A stretch of DNA of 64,000 nucleotides from assembly GCA_020055645.1 (NCBI GenBank), contig CM034546.1:87854001-87918000 (forward strand), written 5' to 3'. This stretch comes from Tomocerus qinae. Taxonomy: Eukaryota; Arthropoda; Collembola; Entomobryomorpha; Tomoceridae. The translations under genes and the position numbers were made by a program. Below, in pieces: positions 10,222 to 22,600 of this stretch. Positions within the stretch are counted from its first letter, which is position 1; every line of letters starts with the position of its first letter. The notes below the pieces were generated by a model. The model did not search any database. It was given only the letters and a program-made list of their open reading frames with translations, and was not told the DNA's origin.

Positions 10222-13200
10222 TAATATTATAACAATCAATAAAAACGTATAATTGGTTGGCTACAGACATCTATACAGACAAAATTAGTTGCTGTTTGTG
10301 GTTTGTCGGCATAAAAGTATCATAAAGATTATTGTATTTGCAATAAAAAGTTAGTAAGAAAGTAGTACCTCCTTATGGGCATTCAGAAATTAGCAATGAC
10401 CATATATTGTTATAAAACATCTGAATTGACTTTTGGTTTATCTGTTGGCCAATCTGAGTTCACCTGTGCTCTAAAAGAGGTTGGAATGGCATTGTTTTCA
10501 ACAATCATGGCTAACAAATCTGAGCTTATTAATAAAGAGAAAAGATTTGGATTTGTCTTTTACGCTCGTCATCTTTAATTGGAAATGACATAACTATGTG
10601 GACTGGTAGAGAGAGGCAAAATTCATTGTAAGTCAGCCAGGGTTTTCAAGCCGAAGGAACTCGTTGTCAGTCTGCTGAAATAAACTGGACGGCCCATCAC
10701 AGCACATCACTGCATGTCCTTATTAAATCCTAGAGTGTGTGTAGTAAATAAATAGGCTTACCCCATTGGATCTGCTTATTTAAATCCGGTCTCGTCGTAT
10801 GGACATAAAGTAATAATAGAGAACTACGTGTCTGAGTAGTTATCAGAGTAGATCATGTCATGTGCATGTCACATCTTGTCAACAGAAGAAGAAATAGAAA
10901 TGGCAAAGCAAATCGAGCCGAAAGAAATAAAACAACAGAATGTAATAAAAGTCTCGTCTTTTCAGACTTCGCTTCACTTCATTTCTCTCCGACTTGGCTG
11001 CACACAATAAACATTTGATACTATGAATGCAAAGTATACAATGTGATCTCTGTCTGTAGGCAACTCTGCTTAATAAAAGAACTTTTGTATTCAGTTGGAT
11101 GGAAGCGTAAAAATGTCAACTGACCTGAAACGAGATATAGCCAATGGAATGGGAGATTTAATGAGCACATGTAGAATAGATACTTAATTGTGCATTTGAC
11201 ATTGTCACGTCAGTGCCTTGATCTGGATTTTTAGCTGATTATCAGTTCATTCAACGATAAGCTCTCTGTAAGTGATCCATCAGTGTCAATCTGTAAACAG
11301 AGCAAACGAGTCTTAAAGTATAAGTGCTTTCTTCAATTTCTAATCAGCCACATATATATGGAAAGTACACAGAGCTTAATTATTACTCATATACACATCA
11401 TTATATAGCAGTGTTAAGAAGGAGTTTTATATCTACGATTCATTGAGGCCTGATTTCTATAGGTGGAGGTGGATGTCATTCATATTTGTGTACCTCAGTG
11501 TGATTACCAGTCGAGTTAGTTAAGATTAGCAATGTGATCATGTCAAGTGACATGGGATGACAAGTGGCTGAATTGAATGTCAACTGAAGTGTAACAGATA
11601 TGGAAGCCAATTCTGTCTATGTGGACTCTTCTAGCATAGCCCAGTTATCTCTGTCACTGTTCAGGTATATTATTTCTGTTCTGTATTTATGTGTGCATAA
11701 GAATTCTCCGTGTGCAAGTTTTTGTGTGACTAGTGGACAGATCTGATGTGAGTGAGTGAGTGACTCTCATGTCATTTCCTCTCGTCTGATTTAATGGCCG
11801 CTGACAACTGACATTTGTTACTCTCTGCTTTTTATTTCAACTGTAACAATGACCATGCATCCAATTCACAATTTGCTTAGCTTTTTGGCTCGGCATTTTG
11901 ATCAGATGCAGATGAAGATAAGAAATAATCTCACCACAGACATAACTCTTGCTCATGTTCATGTTAATGATCTGAAAGGCAAGTGGAGTCGAATGTTGTT
12001 GTCAAAGACAAATCTTGCTCTGTCTTATATCCACTTGTATCAGATAATCTATGTCCTCTTCAATTTACTCTCTGCACTCTCAGACTCTTATCACTTGAGC
12101 ATTCTGTGCTGGCTGCACTGACAATAATTTTTCTCTGTACATTAATGGAATCTAATGAGCCTCCCTCTCCCCATGAGAAAATCCACAATGTAATTTGCAC
12201 ATTTATCTCCTACAGCTTATTCATACTCTGTTTCTTTCGTGGCCGTCTTATTTATTACCTACCTTTGCTTTTAATTGCCCTTTTCCCAATTTACAATAAC
12301 ATTGGACATTGTTAACATTATCATTAATTCACCGTGGCACACGGAATGCCCTTTCTTTTGTTCTTGTTATCTATGCGAACTTCCATTGCACATTTACATA
12401 CATTATATACTCTTTCCTCAGAGGTGCGCTATCCCTTGTAAAGTGTTGCTGTAATTAATTAAAGACAGAAGAGTCATGTAGCTTTGGCCTTTGCTCTTGC
12501 CTTTTCACAAATCATTGGCCATCGGATTCCCTCTTGATATTCCTCCTTAGTGCAATGTGCTGACATATTTTAATTTGCAGATGAACGGTGAAACCTCCGA
12601 TGAAACTCGACACCAAAGTTTTTACTCTCGCCAAACAAGACGATGCGAATTTCTTAGTGTAATATGATAGTGCTGGACATATGTTACTTTTATAGTCATT
12701 TACGTAAGAGAGACATTGGATGCACAGATATGGAGGAATATTTTAATTTATCAATATGGATGTGTGTTTGAGCATTAGCAGACGTTAACAGTAAGGTTTT
12801 AGTTCATTGAAAAAGAAAACATGATATTTCATTGATTTTATAGGTTTAGATATGATCTCACATCATTTCCAAGTGATTTACAACGAAGTAAGACCATCTT
12901 TGCCGAATCAAGTCTCGTAAAGAAAAGTTTACGAGGCAGAACTGTCGTAAGCGCATCTGTAAATTAATGCAACCATTAGAAAAGACTCTGTTATCTCTTT
13001 GGCTTTACGAGGGAATTCTGTCGTACAATCTGCAATCAAATCAAATCAGTTTAGCCTTACTGGCCATACTTGATTTCGCTTCTAAGAAATGAATTGATTT
13101 CTGATTTACGACTCGTAAATCATTTCTTGTCCTAATTGGCTCCACTGCATGGCAATATAAGTAGAATGAAATATTTTTTTTTCATTCTGAATCTCCACAA

Positions 13201-14429
13201 TAATATTTTGATTCCGTCACTGGTTTAACTGGACGTTTTCTTCAAATTGAATCTCCTTCTTCTACACAAATTACCATGACAGAATAGAGGAAACGGTACA
13301 TGAACTACAATCAAGAGAAAATAACCAGTAAATTGTAAGTGGGAAGTGAGGGCTAGGTTGATTTTATAAATGAGCAGGGTGAGTGAGGGAAGCCAAGGTG
13401 AGTTACAGAGAGATTTAATTCAACAGGCTGAAGGGGGAGAATACGCAGTTGATAAGAAGATGAGGATGATTATATAGGAAACCGAATATGGAGGCTGTCG
13501 GCTCGTATTTTATTCTCGTAAATGTTTCACACGTCAAAAGTTCACAGAGCCACTCACACACATCACTTAACGCAGAATAGAAACAAAAGACAAAACGAAT
13601 ACTTTATAATAGTGGCTGCATGAGAATGGAGGCCGGTCTTGTCGGAGCAGAATGAAATGAAGTGTCGACGCTCTGACATAACATCCCTCAATGAAACTCA
13701 ATACTCGGTTTGACATTGAATTGTTGCTTGGACTCGCTTAAAAAGTCTTGACTCTTAGTCTTCACTGAATTGTAGTACCCACTCTTTTTATTAATAACGT
13801 CGAATTCCACTTGGACTGGCTGGATGGAGTCAGGCAAAAGGGATTTTTCCTTCTTATCAAAATCAAATTATATTTTATATTTTCTTCCTATAATATATGC
13901 TAAGTATATGTAATATTTAGTCTACAAATGCATACACTGACGCATAAAGATTCACTTTATATTGTATGTAAGCATACATTTACTACAAAAGAACAGACAA
14001 CTTGTTAATCAAATACGTTTAAAGATGTTTAACTTATCTTTGAAGGGAATGTCGGATCATATTACGTACATTTTCTCGTAAATTATAGCTAAAGACGAAG
14101 GCGCATGGGAGGAGCTTCATATCAAATCATTAATAAGCATCTGAAAGAAAGGTGACTAGTTCTTTTGCCTTTACTAGCTCTTTTAAATCAAAACATTCGG
14201 ACAAATTCTTTCAACTAAACTATTAATATTGTTTTTCAATTAAATCTATCAAATTCAACAAACATTTTTGTTTTGAAACTTTTGCAAGTGAGACATACAA
14301 ACTAAAACATGTACTCATAAAAGCATTCCTAGGAATAAAGTTTTACTGTGCACCACAACGTTTTTGATGAAGTATTTAACTATTAAAATATTATCTATCC
14401 CCAAGCAGGTTCTAAGGCTGACATTAAAA
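10222..14429. other. long non-coding stretch
   Basis: No exon, RNA gene or recognisable repeat could be supported over about 4.2 kb. Open frames (for example near 11849-12315) are AT-rich and resemble no family I know. A small perfect 8-bp dyad around TTTACGAG occurs at 12914-12935. Confidence 0.45.
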
Positions 14430-14434
14430 CATGG

Positions 14435-15564
14435 TGTTCGGGCGGGTTTTTAATGTTATATGGGAAAATGTTGATTTGTAGTGTAGTTTAAGTTATTGAC
14501 ACGCAAACCGCCACTCTTATGTCTAATTGTTGTGTGTTGTATTCTCTTATATGTAAACTGACTAACTTTACTTGTAAAATGTGCTAATTTGTTTAGGCGA
14601 CTATTAATAACATGTAAGGCGACAACATTATTCGATATCGTATGACCTATTCTATTATTTAACGTAATGTATAAGCTTAACTAATATGTGTTATTCTATG
14701 TTCAAACCGTATAATGTTTAATGTGAAATCTTGTATTCTCTCATAAATGTGGAGACCATCACATAAATGTGGAGACCATCACTTGAGTGTGGAGACCATC
14801 ACTTGAGTGTGGAGACCATCATATGAGTGTGGAGACATCATATGAGTGTGGAGACCATCTCATACATAGAGTACGATACAATGAACTCTATCCATGTAAT
14901 GTAATGTATTTTATGATGTGTTTCATATTCGTGTACTTTCGTGTCCAGACATTATGTTAATTAATGTAAGAAAATCACTATCTTAATCCCCAATGTCAGG
15001 ATTTGTACACTTTTATTGTATGTATTTGACCTCTTTGTGTTATATGGACTTACTTGTATTAGTTAAGATGTTATATATTGACTCGTGTATACTAATCTCT
15101 TACCGAACTTTCTAGAACTTAATTTTGTATTCATGGCGTCCCTAATTACGCATTCATGTAGCTTTCTGTTGTATCCTTTTCAATGTATTTCAATTGTCTA
15201 TATATAGGACCCATGTCAATGTAATTCAATGCGATCTCTTTAGTCTTGTGTGAGCATTCGGTCAGACTAGTCAGGAACTTTTGTCGTCTTTATACTTGAA
15301 TTAAAATTATCCTGACTAGAACTTTATTGTTTCCGAATTGTTGATTATTTCATTTACTTGTCGTTTTGATTCTCATTACTCGTATTACTAAGAGTCTATT
15401 GCATTCTATTGTTGTAGTCAGTATTTGAGTTCATAGCTTCATTTATCTCACTTAAGCTCATTTCGCCATAACTTACAACATCATTTCATTCAACATTTTG
15501 AATCTCATCTAATCATTATTAGACCACTAATCCTTTTTCCAATTCTTTGCTACAGCCCAAAACA
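14435..15564 (+). repeat. 5' LTR of BEL/Pao element
   Basis: 1,130 bp, begins TGTTCGGGCGGG and ends CAGCCCAAAACA (TG...CA). It holds a six-unit tandem repeat (14755-14866) and a TATATATAGG box at 15199-15207 that could serve as the promoter. Differences from the 3' LTR are one missing C at about 14835 (GGAGACATC) and T in place of C near 14922. Confidence 0.97.
14755..14866 (+). repeat. 20-bp tandem repeat inside the LTR
   Basis: Six units of the form GTGTGGAGACCATCAYNTGA, the first two with AAATGTGG. The same array is at 18836-18958 in the 3' LTR. Such arrays often lie in LTR U3 regions and may carry enhancer sites; that role is inference. Confidence 0.9.
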
Positions 15565-15565
15565 T

Positions 15566-15583
15566 TGGTCCTTCGAGCCGGAT
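15566..15583 (+). other. primer-binding site, tRNA-Tyr
   Basis: TGGTCCTTCGAGCCGG begins one base after the LTR. Its complement ends TCGAAGGACCA, which fits the 3' end of eukaryotic tRNA-Tyr (acceptor stem CCTTCGA...TCGAAGG plus CCA). Used to prime minus-strand DNA synthesis. Confidence 0.85.
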
Positions 15584-15695
15584 ACTCGGATCACTTGAGA
15601 TATTGTGATCCTGGTTCCAAAAACTATCGGGAAACTGTTCGAGCGTTGGAAAAGGATTTGGATTATCAGCTTCGTTTCACTGCAACTTATTGAAA

Positions 15696-16685
15696 ATGGA
15701 ATCAGTCATCAAGAAGAGGACAAGTATGAAGGGAAAAATTACCACACTACAGAAGTCTGTGGAAGCGAATACGACTACTCCACTTACGGTAACAAAAGCT
15801 AAATTATTATTGGAACAAGCCTACAAGCTAGTAGAGAGGAACGATGCCCTGCATGAAGAACTTGTACAGCTCTGCGATCAGGACGAAGACATGGATCGTA
15901 TCGAAGCAATGCGAGATGAAGAGCAGGCAAGACTTCTTGCTATACTGGAGACGTTAACGGAAATCATCGAACCAGTCACCTCTGGGGCTAGGACTTCAAC
16001 TTCGGGTTCGGGAGATGCTTCAGCCACCTCCTCCAACGTTCAGGATTCTGCTGCTACTAAGGTTCGTCTACCTCAATTAAACTTACCTACCTTTAATGGA
16101 AGTCGTCACGATTGGACTTCGTTTCATGATTTGTTCAAAGCTGCAATTCACAGTAATGACAAACTGAGCGATGCCCAAAAACTTCAATACTTAAAATTAT
16201 CTTTGACTGGAGAGCCATCACTTCTTCTCAAGTCATTTCCGATTACTGATACTAATTACACCGAGGCGTGGAAAACTCTCACGAGCAGGTATGAAAACAC
16301 GCGTGAAATTATTAGAGCTAATTTTGAGAGATTACTTAGCCAAGGCCACGTCCAGGCCGAAAACCCTACTACTCTGCAGAACTTACTGGATACAACGCAG
16401 GGGTGTTTGAGGGCAATCAGCAACGCTGGAGCTGATGATAAGCAAGCATACGATTTACTGGTGATGCAATTTCTTCTTGGAAAACTGGACAGCGAATCTC
16501 GTCTTCAGTGGGAACTCACGGTCGACCCTGATACTCTACCTACGATGGAAGGCTTCATAAAGACCTTAGGTACTCGGGCACGAGCTAATGTCGCAGCCAA
16601 AGTCCCAGAAGCCGGAAAACCGAGGATTGAAGGGAAGAAGAAAGATACTGTGGTGAACTGGAGCAGCTGCGTCCAACTTCAATGA
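15696..16685 (+). CDS. BEL/Pao gag-like protein (DUF1759)
   Basis: 329 codons from the first ATG of the open frame; an upstream in-frame TTG is not needed. Residues about 1-95 are charged and helical (probable coiled coil around ERNDALHEELVQLCDQDED). Then a Ser/Thr/Gly-rich linker, then a DUF1759 region from VRLPQLNLPTFNGSRHDW onward, the capsid-like part of BEL/Pao gag, with the typical W-x2-F motif. The frame stops at 16683-16685 after an off-family tail; the homology continues in the +1 frame as zinc knuckles, so a one-base change lies between 16656 and 16685. Capsid assembly is the known family role. Not expected to yield a full polyprotein unless the shift is read through. Confidence 0.9.
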   Translation: MESVIKKRTSMKGKITTLQKSVEANTTTPLTVTKAKLLLEQAYKLVERNDALHEELVQLCDQDEDMDRIEAMRDEEQARLLAILETLTEIIEPVTSGARTSTSGSGDASATSSNVQDSAATKVRLPQLNLPTFNGSRHDWTSFHDLFKAAIHSNDKLSDAQKLQYLKLSLTGEPSLLLKSFPITDTNYTEAWKTLTSRYENTREIIRANFERLLSQGHVQAENPTTLQNLLDTTQGCLRAISNAGADDKQAYDLLVMQFLLGKLDSESRLQWELTVDPDTLPTMEGFIKTLGTRARANVAAKVPEAGKPRIEGKKKDTVVNWSSCVQLQ

Positions 16686-17007
16686 CTTTAAGTCACCTTG
16701 TTCTGCTTGCGGAGGAAGTCACTATCTGTTCAGGTGCTCAAGCTTCAGATCGATGTCCGTCGACCAGCGTTGGGACCATGTCCGAAGTAACCCCTGCTGT
16801 CATTTTTGTTTGAAGAAAGATTGCCGGAGTGATTCTTGTCTCTTTGGAGGATGTAGAAGCTGCAAGGAGAACCATAATATTTTACTCCATAAGGAAACAC
16901 CGAATTCGGATCCAGTCTCAGAGCCTGTTCCAGAACCAACTCCGTCTAGTTCGTCGGTAGTTGCTCAACCTGGCAGGGTAGGTCTCTTTTTCGTCTATCT
17001 TTTCTAA
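16657..17007 (+). pseudogene. BEL/Pao gag zinc-knuckle segment, frame-shifted
   Basis: Continues gag in the +1 frame. Cysteine/histidine clusters follow BEL spacing: CSACGGSHYLFRC, then CCHFCLKKDCRSDSC, then CRSCKENHNILLH. A Pro/Ser-rich linker follows and the frame closes at 17005-17007. Known role of such knuckles is RNA binding by the nucleocapsid part. A second one-base shift, between 16982 and 17007, is needed to enter the protease frame. Both shifts are in the same direction; I read them as decay but programmed frameshifting is not excluded. Confidence 0.85.
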
Positions 17008-18403
17008 TACTCAAGTTCTATTGTCTACAGCCTTGATTCGAGTGCAAGACAGAAGCGGATGTTTTCAACTCTTCAGAGCACTATTGGACAACGGATCACA
17101 GGCTAGCTTCATCACTTCCAGCTGCGCCACCAAACTTGGTCTATGTCGACAGAAGGTGAACGTTCCACTTACTGGATTGGCAACTGTCAGCGCTGGGGCG
17201 TCTCAAGAAGCAGCTGAGGTGACTTTTACTTCATGTCATGGATTTGAACCTTTGTTTCGTGTACAAGCCCTCATCCTCAAGCAAATCACCCGTGATCTCC
17301 CAACTGCACCACTAGTTCCAGAGGATTGGCCTCATTTGCGTGAGTTGCAGCTTGCGGATCCGCGGTACTACGAGGAAGGCAGCATTGATATTCTCTTGGG
17401 AGGCGACATCTTCTATAGTCTCCTTACGACTGGAATTCGTCCAGGCCCACCTGGGGCACCTTTGGCAGTCAACACTGTGCTTGGCTGGATCGTTGGTGGT
17501 AAGGTTGGTAATACCAATACCAATACTTCATCAATTTCTACTTTTTATGTTCAGTGCGATGTGAGCGATCAACTTCGAAAATCTTGGGAACTTGAAGAAT
17601 TCTCCGATACGAAGCTGCAACCTCCCGCAAGCGTGGTATGTGCAAACCACTTTGTATCAACTCTTTCACAAGTTGAGGACGGGCGATTCGTCGTTCGTCT
17701 GCCCTTTAAGTCCAGCGTCGGTACACTTGGAGCATCTCGTGACTCTGCCGTATGTTGCTTGGAGGCTGTGAACAGAAGACATTCGGCAATTCCTCTTGAG
17801 CAGGAGAAGCATAACGAAGTCTTTGAGAAATATTTTGATCTTAACCGAATGGAACTGGTCCCTGAGTGTGTCATGGGTAAGGTAAATTACTTTAAGCCTC
17901 ATCATGCTGTTTTTCAGGACTCCAGTACCACGACCAACGTTCCGGTCGTTTTCGATGCATCAACTTCTACTTCGTCTGATGTATCACAACATGATATATT
18001 GATGGAGGGACCGAAATTTCAGGATGATCTGGTTTCAGTTTTTACTCGGTTCCTAAAACGTAAGGCGTGGAGGAAAGACTCAACTGAACCCTTAAGAGTT
18101 TGCCGTATGTTAGCGGCGACATGTGGGACTTCTACATCTTCCTTCATTGCTAAATTCTGTGGCTTTGAGAAATTGTCGAGGATTGCTGTTTGCTTATCGC
18201 GGAGTCATCAATGTGTTGCCAGCAGTCAACTGAAGTCCTTATCTCCAATCTTGGACTACGAACTTGGGTTGCTTCGGGTTGGCGGCCGCCTTCTGAAAAT
18301 TGCCATTTACCTGGATGCCAAACATCAAATTCTTTTGCCAAGGACAAGCAGAGTGACTGGGATGGTCGTTTTGTGGCTACTCATACCGGAAAAGACGGAT
18401 TGA
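16982..18403 (+). pseudogene. BEL/Pao pol remnant: protease plus RT and integrase fragments
   Basis: The open frame starts after a stop at 16979. The N-terminal part is the DUF1758 aspartic protease: NTQVLLSTALIRV, then the active-site region RALLDNGSQASFI and the GWIVGG motif near 17485. The active-site triad reads D-N-G rather than the usual D-S/T-G. From about 17878 the start of reverse transcriptase is clear (FKPHHAVFQDSSTTTN, VVFDAST, GPKFQDDLVSVFTRF), but near 18056 the sequence jumps into the N-terminal part of integrase (LGLLRVGGRL, HQILLPR). No RT catalytic motif, RNase H or integrase core is present. Frame closes at 18403. Confidence 0.9.
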
Positions 18404-18483
18404 CGAGAGTAGGAACCATCAAGACGTCAACTGGAAAACTTCAACGTCCGATTACCAAAGTATGTATTTTACCAATTGTTTAA
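18347..18483 (+). pseudogene. BEL/Pao DUF5641-like C-terminal fragment
   Basis: In the +2 frame relative to the preceding remnant, residues resembling the extreme C-terminus of BEL/Pao pol appear: WDGRFVATHTGKDGLTRV and LQRPITKVCILP, ending at TAA. The junction with the integrase fragment near 18347-18360 marks a second internal deletion. Confirms that both ends of pol survive and the middle was lost. Confidence 0.8.
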
Positions 18484-18509
18484 GATATAAATGTGTTGAA
18501 ATTTGATAT

Positions 18510-18525
18510 TTCAAGGCGGGCTGTA
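18510..18525 (+). other. probable polypurine tract region
   Basis: TTCAAGGCGGGCTGTA lies immediately before the 3' LTR. It is only partly purine, so the plus-strand primer assignment rests on position. Confidence 0.4.
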
Positions 18526-19656
18526 TGTTCGGGCGGGTTTTTAATGTTATATGGGAAAATGTTGATTTGTAGTGTAGTTTAAGTTATTGACACGCAAACC
18601 GCCACTCTTATGTCTAATTGTTGTGTGTTGTATTCTCTTATATGTAAACTGACTAACTTTACTTGTAAAATGTGCTAATTTGTTTAGGCGACTATTAATA
18701 ACATGTAAGGCGACAACATTATTCGATATCGTATGACCTATTCTATTATTTAACGTAATGTATAAGCTTAACTAATATGTGTTATTCTATGTTCAAACCG
18801 TATAATGTTTAATGTGAAATCTTGTATTCTCTCATAAATGTGGAGACCATCACATAAATGTGGAGACCATCACTTGAGTGTGGAGACCATCACTTGAGTG
18901 TGGAGACCATCATATGAGTGTGGAGACCATCATATGAGTGTGGAGACCATCTCATACATAGAGTACGATACAATGAACTCTATCCATGTAATGTAATGTA
19001 TTTTATGATGTGCTTCATATTCGTGTACTTTCGTGTCCAGACATTATGTTAATTAATGTAAGAAAATCACTATCTTAATCCCCAATGTCAGGATTTGTAC
19101 ACTTTTATTGTATGTATTTGACCTCTTTGTGTTATATGGACTTACTTGTATTAGTTAAGATGTTATATATTGACTCGTGTATACTAATCTCTTACCGAAC
19201 TTTCTAGAACTTAATTTTGTATTCATGGCGTCCCTAATTACGCATTCATGTAGCTTTCTGTTGTATCCTTTTCAATGTATTTCAATTGTCTATATATAGG
19301 ACCCATGTCAATGTAATTCAATGCGATCTCTTTAGTCTTGTGTGAGCATTCGGTCAGACTAGTCAGGAACTTTTGTCGTCTTTATACTTGAATTAAAATT
19401 ATCCTGACTAGAACTTTATTGTTTCCGAATTGTTGATTATTTCATTTACTTGTCGTTTTGATTCTCATTACTCGTATTACTAAGAGTCTATTGCATTCTA
19501 TTGTTGTAGTCAGTATTTGAGTTCATAGCTTCATTTATCTCACTTAAGCTCATTTCGCCATAACTTACAACATCATTTCATTCAACATTTTGAATCTCAT
19601 CTAATCATTATTAGACCACTAATCCTTTTTCCAATTCTTTGCTACAGCCCAAAACA
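18526..19656 (+). repeat. 3' LTR of BEL/Pao element
   Basis: 1,131 bp, TGTTCGGGCGGG to CAGCCCAAAACA, differing from the 5' LTR at two positions. Followed by the CATGG duplication. Confidence 0.97.
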
Positions 19657-19661
19657 CATGG

Positions 19662-22600
19662 TAATGTAAAGAATGTTAATAATAAGTTCCAGTAGAAGAA
19701 ATTGAAAAGGGACAAATATGCCGGACTGGATATTTAAAACCTATTTAGTTTCGCCGATACAAATGATGGCGGAAAAGAGAATTTTGGAGTGAAAATGTCG
19801 TAAATTGGCAGTAAGAGGGCATAATAACTGGGCTGGCGATGGCAGAAGGGCGAAATAAGATATGAAATATAACTGGTAAAAACTGGCTGGATTAAATAGT
19901 ATCTTGGGTTGGCCTGGCATGCTCTGGCTGTCTGCTCTGCTGCAAACTGTAAGAGTGCATTTATTATATTGCACACTTAAGAGTAGTGACGAATAGTAGT
20001 TAGAAATGGATAATGTGGCTCGTCTGCAGGTCGGTGTAGTGCAGAGTGGAGGATAAGGGAACATAAAGCAGCCCCCTGCTAATAAAAACTGATTTATTTG
20101 CCGAGAAAGCTCATTTTCGCAATCCGACTCTTGGTCATCGTTAACATGGAACGAAACATTCAGGATAAGCTATAAGTTTCTCCATATATCTATATAGGAT
20201 TGGGTGAGTGAGCGAGCATGAGTATGCATTCTTAGTTTCCCTCTCTCTGACGGATCTTTATATGACATTATATTATCGCATTAGTTCACCTACAATGTAA
20301 TACATTACATAATAATATTAGCTAACATGAGCTAATGTATCGCATTCTGTTCTCACTGCACCGGATAAAGCCGAGAACACATGTAGTTGTGTGTTCAGAG
20401 TCCCATCATATTATTACAGAGAAGAGCTACAAACAAACAATCTCATCTCATACTGTAGGTACATACCTCTCTGCCTATTAACTACATACTACTAAATAGC
20501 AGAGGAGAACATGCTCCACGATTTCATACTAGGAAGGAGAGTCGTAATATCGACATAAAACATAATCTCCATCTCAGTCGCCATTAGGTCACATCATTCA
20601 AATCTCCGTTTTGTATTCATCAAACTGGGATTTGCACTGTGCCCTGGCAGTGAGAGTAATCGGGGCTAGTCTGGCTTTTGTGAGTTTCGGTTGTTTGTGT
20701 GTAGTTGTAGTAGATCATTTCCTATATGGCCGTATATGTATAAGATGTACGTGCACATGTAGTTTAGATTAGTTTAGTAGAGCAGTTGACTGTATGGAGT
20801 TGCGTTGCGGCAGAAGAAACGACCAAAGAGCCGAGTCAAGAGTCAAACTCATAAATAACCACGTAAGTATCCATAAGTAGAAAATATTATATAAGTTGCT
20901 GTTATGCGTTATGTTATGCCTGCATTAATGTCAAAGACTCACACACATACGTAGACCTGAGTCTGACTGCGAGCCACAACAACCTTCTTTCTCCTCCTCC
21001 TCCATCCATATACTTCTGCTATGCCCAAACATCTCCCACAAGAAAGCAAGAGAAAACAAAATGGAGCTAAATACATGTCTAAGTGGCAGGACATTACACG
21101 ACTCTGTACTTATAATACAGTCATTCTCTGTATGTATTTATAAGAACAACATCAAAAGGCAGTCAGGCCCTCGTTCTAATTCTAAACGGTGAATTCTGAT
21201 CTGAAATGATTGCTAGTCTCAACTGAGCTAACAGCAACGTAAAGACCCAGTTCCCCCCTCCCTCCCATACTCCCCTTAAAACAATAAAATTCACCATTTA
21301 ACTATCCTCTGTAAATGGAGCCGAAAGTCCAAGCATATGTTTACCCTGACATTACACTATAACTATCATAAACCTAAGCACAGGGTTTCATCATTCCTGG
21401 CAAATATTGGCCCTGGATTTTATGTAGTCCCCATAATTTGAATAGGGCTTGAAGGATGGAAAACGGGCACTTGATATGCAACATTGAAGGACTGAGTCGT
21501 AATTATTGGTCAAAGGGGAGGGGAAACCCTGTTTTTAGGACTGTGGCTTAAGTACAGATATTATTCGTAAGCTAATACTTAATAGTTAGTGTGTAGAGCG
21601 TTGTTCTTATCTGTAAAGGAAAGTTGGACTGAAGGAGTCTTGTGTACATGTATTAAAGTCTGAGCAGTTTCATTCTTGTCTACGGCCACACGGCAATCAT
21701 AATAATAATAATAAAGCTGTGCTTTGAGTAGACTAACATAACATAACATTCATCTGTGAGCTTTAATTCCACAGGACTGTCAAATAGTAGGAGGACGGAG
21801 ATAGGCGGCTTAAGTACTCACGTCTCTCTCTCCTAATAACTGAAACCGTGCTGAGACTAGAGAACAGTGGAGGAATGGATGAAGGGATAGGGAGTAGTAA
21901 GTATATGTTATTAGAATGAGTGCCATAGCCATTGCTTCTTCTGTTGTTATTTTCTGGATATTATGATGTTCCATTAAGGGAAATAAGAGAGGAGAGGGAA
22001 ACAATAGAGATATGCTCACATAAACTTCTCTAAACACCATCATTAACACGGATTTCCCTCTTTTTACTCCCATATCTTCCCGAACAACTACTCCACAATA
22101 ACACAAGGTAATCTACTCCAAACCCTTCTCCAGATATACGCCGTCTTAATACCCGTCTCCACTTCCATCCATGTCTATAAGGATTCTAAATACAATCTAC
22201 GCAATTCTCGCTATAGTAGTTCTCTCCGCTTTAACTTTTATTCCTCTTTTTAATGGAACCAAATTCTCCGGGACAGGCGCCAACCTTGGCTCTCTATTGC
22301 TAATTTAAACGGCAACAACAAGGGATTACATTCCAACAATCACCCCTTCAATCATACAAAAATAACCAAAGAGTTCTTTTTATTACAACAATAACTGATA
22401 TGGTGTATCAAGTGAATAATGACAATAATGAGGCACGAATAAATAAACATGTCATACCACCTATTAAACATAGAAACAATTTTACTTTGAAGTGAGTAGT
22501 AGGAATTCCAACAGTTTGAGGAGCAAGAAGCTTTCAACTGCGCGCAGACTGTTAAGGTTAGGTATACTTTTAAATGGAAAAATTGTCTTCAATTATATGG

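Larger units (their letters stand above)
14435..19656 (+). mobile_element. internally deleted BEL/Pao LTR retrotransposon
   Basis: A 5,222-bp element with LTRs at both ends, flanked by the 5-bp duplication CATGG (14430-14434 and 19657-19661). The interior is only about 2.96 kb, against roughly 5-7 kb for a complete BEL/Pao element. Order: LTR, tRNA-Tyr primer site, gag (DUF1759), zinc-knuckle frame, protease (DUF1758), start of reverse transcriptase, a fragment of the integrase N-terminal region, a C-terminal DUF5641-like piece, LTR. The catalytic part of RT, RNase H and the integrase core are absent. The two LTRs differ at only two positions that I can see, so insertion was recent and must have used proteins from an intact relative. 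Confidence 0.95.

Noticed and set aside
14435-19656. Complete autonomous BEL/Pao element or endogenous virus
   Set aside because: RT catalytic region, RNase H and integrase core are absent and there is no envelope-like frame.
20800-20870. Untranslated exon ending at a consensus-like donor
   Set aside because: Only the ACGTAAGT donor supports it; no acceptor partner or coding exon was found.
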